From positions 14,417,167 through 14,481,166 of the forward strand of contig NC_058043.1 in NCBI RefSeq assembly GCF_020085105.1: a stretch of DNA of 64,000 nt, written 5' to 3'. Source of the stretch: Siniperca chuatsi (taxonomy: Eukaryota; Chordata; Actinopteri; Centrarchiformes; Sinipercidae). The translations under genes were made by a program, and so were the position numbers. Numbering within the stretch: position 1 is the first letter of the stretch; every line of letters starts with the position of its first letter. Below the pieces are notes generated by a model. It was not told the origin of the DNA. It ran no database searches and was given only the letters and a program-made list of their open reading frames with translations. This document shows positions 60,629 to 64,000 of this stretch, piece after piece.

Positions 60629-63600
60629 ATGACTGCACCTTTCATTCTGCTGGTTATGTGCTGGGCGTTTAGACTGAGCTGCAGTTCACCTGAATGGTTC
60701 CACAACATTTCTACAAGTCTCTTCAATTTGTCTGGGGACATTATGCTCGGAGGGCTCTTTCCCATTAACAAGCTCACCAGCAACCTCAGCCAGAGGAGGG
60801 AACCTAACAACGTCAGCTGTGAAAGGTAATTTCATAAGGTTATGGGGAAATAATGGGAAATAATGAGCCTATTATCTGAGATTCTGCACCAATATGTATG
60901 CTTAACCTGACTAACAAGGCTTCTACTTAGTTTTTTCTGCCTGTGGTCCCACAGTTTAAACGAGTATGGACTGGGCCTCGCTCTAGTAATGAAATATGCA
61001 GTGGATGAGATCAACGCAAACCAAATTCTGCTCCCTGGCTTCAAGTTGGGTTATCAAATCTATGACACATGCAGACAATCTGCTGTCGTTGTGAAGCCTA
61101 CCATCTCTTTCCTCACAGCAAAATCTAGCAAAGTACTATCTGTGGAGTGTAATTACACCAACTATGAGACCAGCATATCAGCTGTGATTGGTCCTTATAG
61201 CTCGGAAACGGTGTCAGCCATAGGAAAACTCCTGGGATTCTTTCTGATGCCACAGGTTTGGTTGCAAATATGTCTAGTCATATGTCCACATACGTTCTCT
61301 TTATGGGCAGATTTGACATTTCCTCAAAAAATATTCCAAATGTTGAAAATAAATCTTAAAAGTAAAGATAAACATTCACCTCTACAGTGTCCCACAAGAA
61401 GTTGATTGTTTTATCTCACAGGCAAGTGAGCTGTTTTACAAGGCAATCACAGAAAAATATTCATTTGTTCATTCATTAGTCAATCATTACCTGTTTTGGC
61501 TTTTTTATTTTTTTTCTTACAATATAATTACATAGAAAACAACTGCCCACTTGCATTGAAAATCATCCTGCAACCTCAGTAAATGTGCATTAGGCCTTAT
61601 GTGCCAATAATGGGCAGGGCTGTGTAACATCAGTGTGGTAAAATTCAAAGTGGTATAATATGACTCTTCTCACTTCAGATTAGCTTCGGTGCCACCAGTG
61701 ACAAATTCAGTGACAAGCTTCTCTACCCGTCATTCTTCCGTACGGTGCCCAGTGACAAATGGCAAGTGGACGCCATGGTGCGTCTGCTGAAGGAGTTTAA
61801 CTGGAACTGGGTGGCAGTGGTGGGCAGTGAAGAGGAGTATGGACAACAAGGTGTGCAGGAATTCTCCAAAATAGCAGAAAATCAGTCTGTCTGTGTGGCC
61901 TATCAGGGGCTGATTCCAATATACACTGACCCTGGACCAACGGTCAAAACCATCATCGACAATATCGAGGTAACCAAAGTCAGAGTGATAGTGGTCTTTT
62001 CTCTCGCAGAGCCAGCTGAGGTCTTTTTTAAAGAGGTTAGTGAAGCAGAGAATTTTAAATTTTAAACATGTTTTACATGTTATTGGTGGATAGATTATAT
62101 TCAATTCAGTACCAATCATCCAATCTAATCTATTCCAGGTTATCAGGAGGAATGTAACGGGTGTGTGGATTGCTAGCACAAGTTGGGCCATCCATCGTCG
62201 ACTGACTTCTCTTCCCCATATCCAAACAGTCGGTACAATCATTGCATTCACTGACAAGACACAGACCCTGGATCTGCTCACTGCTTACACACAGGAGCTC
62301 TTCATCAAACTGAGTGAGGAGAGCGCAAAGACGTCCCCTCCAGCACCACAGTCTGGCAATCCTGACAATCCCTGCCCACAATGTTGGAACTTGTCGTCTG
62401 CTAATATTAGCTTGGTGACAAACCATGCAGTGCAGCGCACAGCTTTCAGTGTGTATGCTGCCATCTACAGTGTGGCGCAGGCATTGCACAACCTGCTGGG
62501 ATGCAATTCAACTGCCTGTAAGCAAGGATCTGAAACCAAAATCTATCCCTGGAAGGTGATTTTTTTTGTCTGCTATATAGGTGATTGCAGACGATTTGGA
62601 ATTAAAATTATTTTTTGACAACACTGAAATTATATAATGAATAAAATCTTCTTTTGCAGCTGTTGGAGGTTTTAAGGAATACTTCTGTAGACATAAATGG
62701 CACAAATTTTAAATTTGACAGTAATGGAAACCCAAACATAGGATACAATGTGATTGAGTGGGTCTGGGAAGACTCACAATTAACCTTCACAGATGTTGGA
62801 AGCTTTTATGAACAACTGTCCATCAACAAGTCCCTCTTCAAATGGCACACTCTAAACTCAGAGGTAATTTCAACAATTTATTAGAAAAGTGATATAAACT
62901 TTTTAACATATACAGTTTAAAAGCTTTGTGATTAAATTCCACCTAATCATAATTCAGTTTGGGTTCCTGAAATATTGCATTTTTTTTTACCATAACAATC
63001 TTAACTGCAATGCCACACATTTTGCAGGTTCCTGAGTCCACCTGTTCAGCAAAATGTGGAAGAGGCCAGGTCCGCAGAGTCAAAGGCTTCCATTCCTGCT
63101 GTTTTGATTGTATCAACTGTCAGCCAGGCACTTACCAGGAAAATCAGGGTAATGTGGTTGTCCATACATCTCTCAAAAACTTGACCCTTATTTAAAGAAA
63201 TAGTGCAACATTTTGGGAAATACCTTATTCTCTTTCTTGCCGAGAGTTAAATGAGAAGATTCATATCCCTCTCATGTCTGTATGGTATATATTAGGCTAT
63301 AGCCAGCAGCTTTGCTTAGCTTAACATAATGACAAGGGGAAACAGCTAACCTAGCTCTGTTCAAAGGTAACAAAATCCACCTATTACCACCTCTAAAGCT
63401 CACTAATTAACACGTCACATCTTGTTTGTTTAATCCGTACGTGCTGGACTATTTCTTGACCAGGCACAGTAACTTCGAGGTGGTTTTGAGGTTGCCAGAC
63501 AACCAGCAAAGACTCCAGGAAGTGACTGTGTCTTCTCATCTAACTCTTCGCAAGAAAGCAAATAAGCATATTTTCCAAAATGTTGAACTATTCCTTTAAT

Positions 63601-64000
63601 GGTGATGCAAACCATGCATCACTTCCAGTCATGGTTTGATTTGATTTCTAGATGCGCTTGTTAATCAAACCAAATTTCCTGTTTTCTGACTCATAGAGGA
63701 CATCCAGTGCAAGAAGTGCCCTGAGGGTCAATGGTCTCTGAACAGCAGCACTAATTGCACTGAACCCACCTTTGACGTTTTGTCCTGGGACACACCTGAG
63801 GCTCTGGAAATGATGCTGGCCGGGGTGCTGCTGCTGGTATGTCAGGGGTCAGTGGGTGTTATGTTCCTGAAACACCGGGGGACCCTATTGGTAAAGGCCT
63901 CAGGGGGAGCCCTGAGTTTTGTAGCTCTGCTAAGCCTGATGGGAGCTTGCCTCAGTCTGCTGCTCTTCCTGGGCCAGCCAGGGGACGTGGTGTGTCGTCT
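60629..64000 (+). CDS. tas1r3: Taste receptor type 1 member 3, truncated by window end
   Basis: A class C GPCR that pairs with T1R1 or T1R2 to form amino-acid and sugar taste receptors. Exons: 60629-60825, 60955-61255, 61679-62035, 62139-62555, 62660-62863, 63028-63148, 63697 to window end; all phases agree. ATG 60629 gives a signal peptide (MTAPFILLVMCWAFRLSC); an in-frame upstream ATG at 60524 would bury it. Ligand-binding module: GDIMLGGLFPINKL, LLPGFKLGYQIYDTC, SAVIGPYSSE, FFLMPQISFGATSDKFS, PSFFRTVPSDKWQ, NWNWVAVVGSEEEYG, TAFSVYAAIYSVAQALHN. Cysteine-rich domain with nine Cys: STCSAKCGRGQVRRVKGFHS onward. TM1 and TM2 follow with VKASGGALSF and CLSLLLFLGQPG, which resemble T1R3 more than T1R1 or T1R2. 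The rest of the membrane domain lies outside the window. Confidence 0.92.
61679..62555 (+). CDS. tas1r3: tas1r3 exons 3 and 4, split by an extra 103-bp intron
   Basis: Exon 3 (61679-62035, 119 codons) ends AEPAEVFFKE with donor GTTAGT. Exon 4 (62139-62555, 139 codons) begins VIRRNVTGVWIASTSWA after TATTCCAG. In mammalian T1R genes this stretch is one exon of about the same total length. The intervening 103 bp contain in-frame stops (TTTTAA shortly after the donor), so it must be spliced. Both sides are phase 0. Confidence 0.85.
63192..63599. mobile_element. TTAA-flanked inverted-repeat element (MITE) in the tas1r3 intron
   Basis: Begins TTAAAGAAATAGTGCAACAT and ends in the complement of TTAAAGGAATAGTTCAACAT; the inverted ends match over about 50 bp with some differences. 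TTAA is present at both limits, as with piggyBac-type insertions, though class is not proven. There is no transposase frame. It lies between the exons for the two halves of the cysteine-rich domain. Related fragments are at 35012-35190 and 35712-35757. Confidence 0.75.

Overview
The window looks like nuclear DNA of a bony fish, most likely a percomorph teleost. The signs are small spliced introns, fish-type Tc1, hAT and TTAA-flanked inverted-repeat elements, CA microsatellites, and two recognisable vertebrate genes (errfi1 and tas1r3). No prokaryotic, CRISPR, phage or viral features were seen.

There are three protein-coding genes. (1) 2.7-21.6 kb, plus strand: a giant transmembrane mucin with the order signal sequence, Ser/Thr-rich domain, EGF-like, SEA, EGF-like, transmembrane segment, cytoplasmic tail, which is the MUC3/12/13/17 type of architecture. 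I assemble it from ten exons whose splice phases agree. One 14.6-kb exon carries about 44 copies of a 309-bp (103-residue) Ser/Thr repeat. Seven small indels inside the array break the frame as written, yet the frame is open on both sides of each. A 1.04-kb defective Tc1-like transposon sits in the intron that divides the second EGF-like domain. (2) 25.2-31.9 kb, minus strand: errfi1 (MIG6/RALT), the ErbB feedback inhibitor, with one non-coding and three coding exons (439 residues) and a promoter-like region at 31.84-31.88 kb. It converges on the mucin gene. (3) 60.6-64.0 kb, plus strand: the 5' part of tas1r3, the shared subunit of umami and sweet taste receptors. Seven exons are visible and the last is cut by the window edge in the second transmembrane helix. 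The exon that is single in mammals is split here by an extra small intron.

Between the divergent errfi1 and tas1r3 genes lie about 28.8 kb in which I support no protein gene. It holds microsatellites, degenerate transposable elements (including two nested insertions), one orphan promoter-like element at 33.5 kb, and unique homeodomain-motif-rich segments that could be enhancers. Most open frames there are short, lack recognisable homology and look like chance.

No shared pathway is evident. Mucin and tas1r3 are both epithelial surface proteins and errfi1 is an intracellular ErbB regulator, so their adjacency is probably just synteny. All exon boundaries were read by eye from splice consensus, phase and protein similarity recalled from family knowledge. 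No database search or expression evidence was available.
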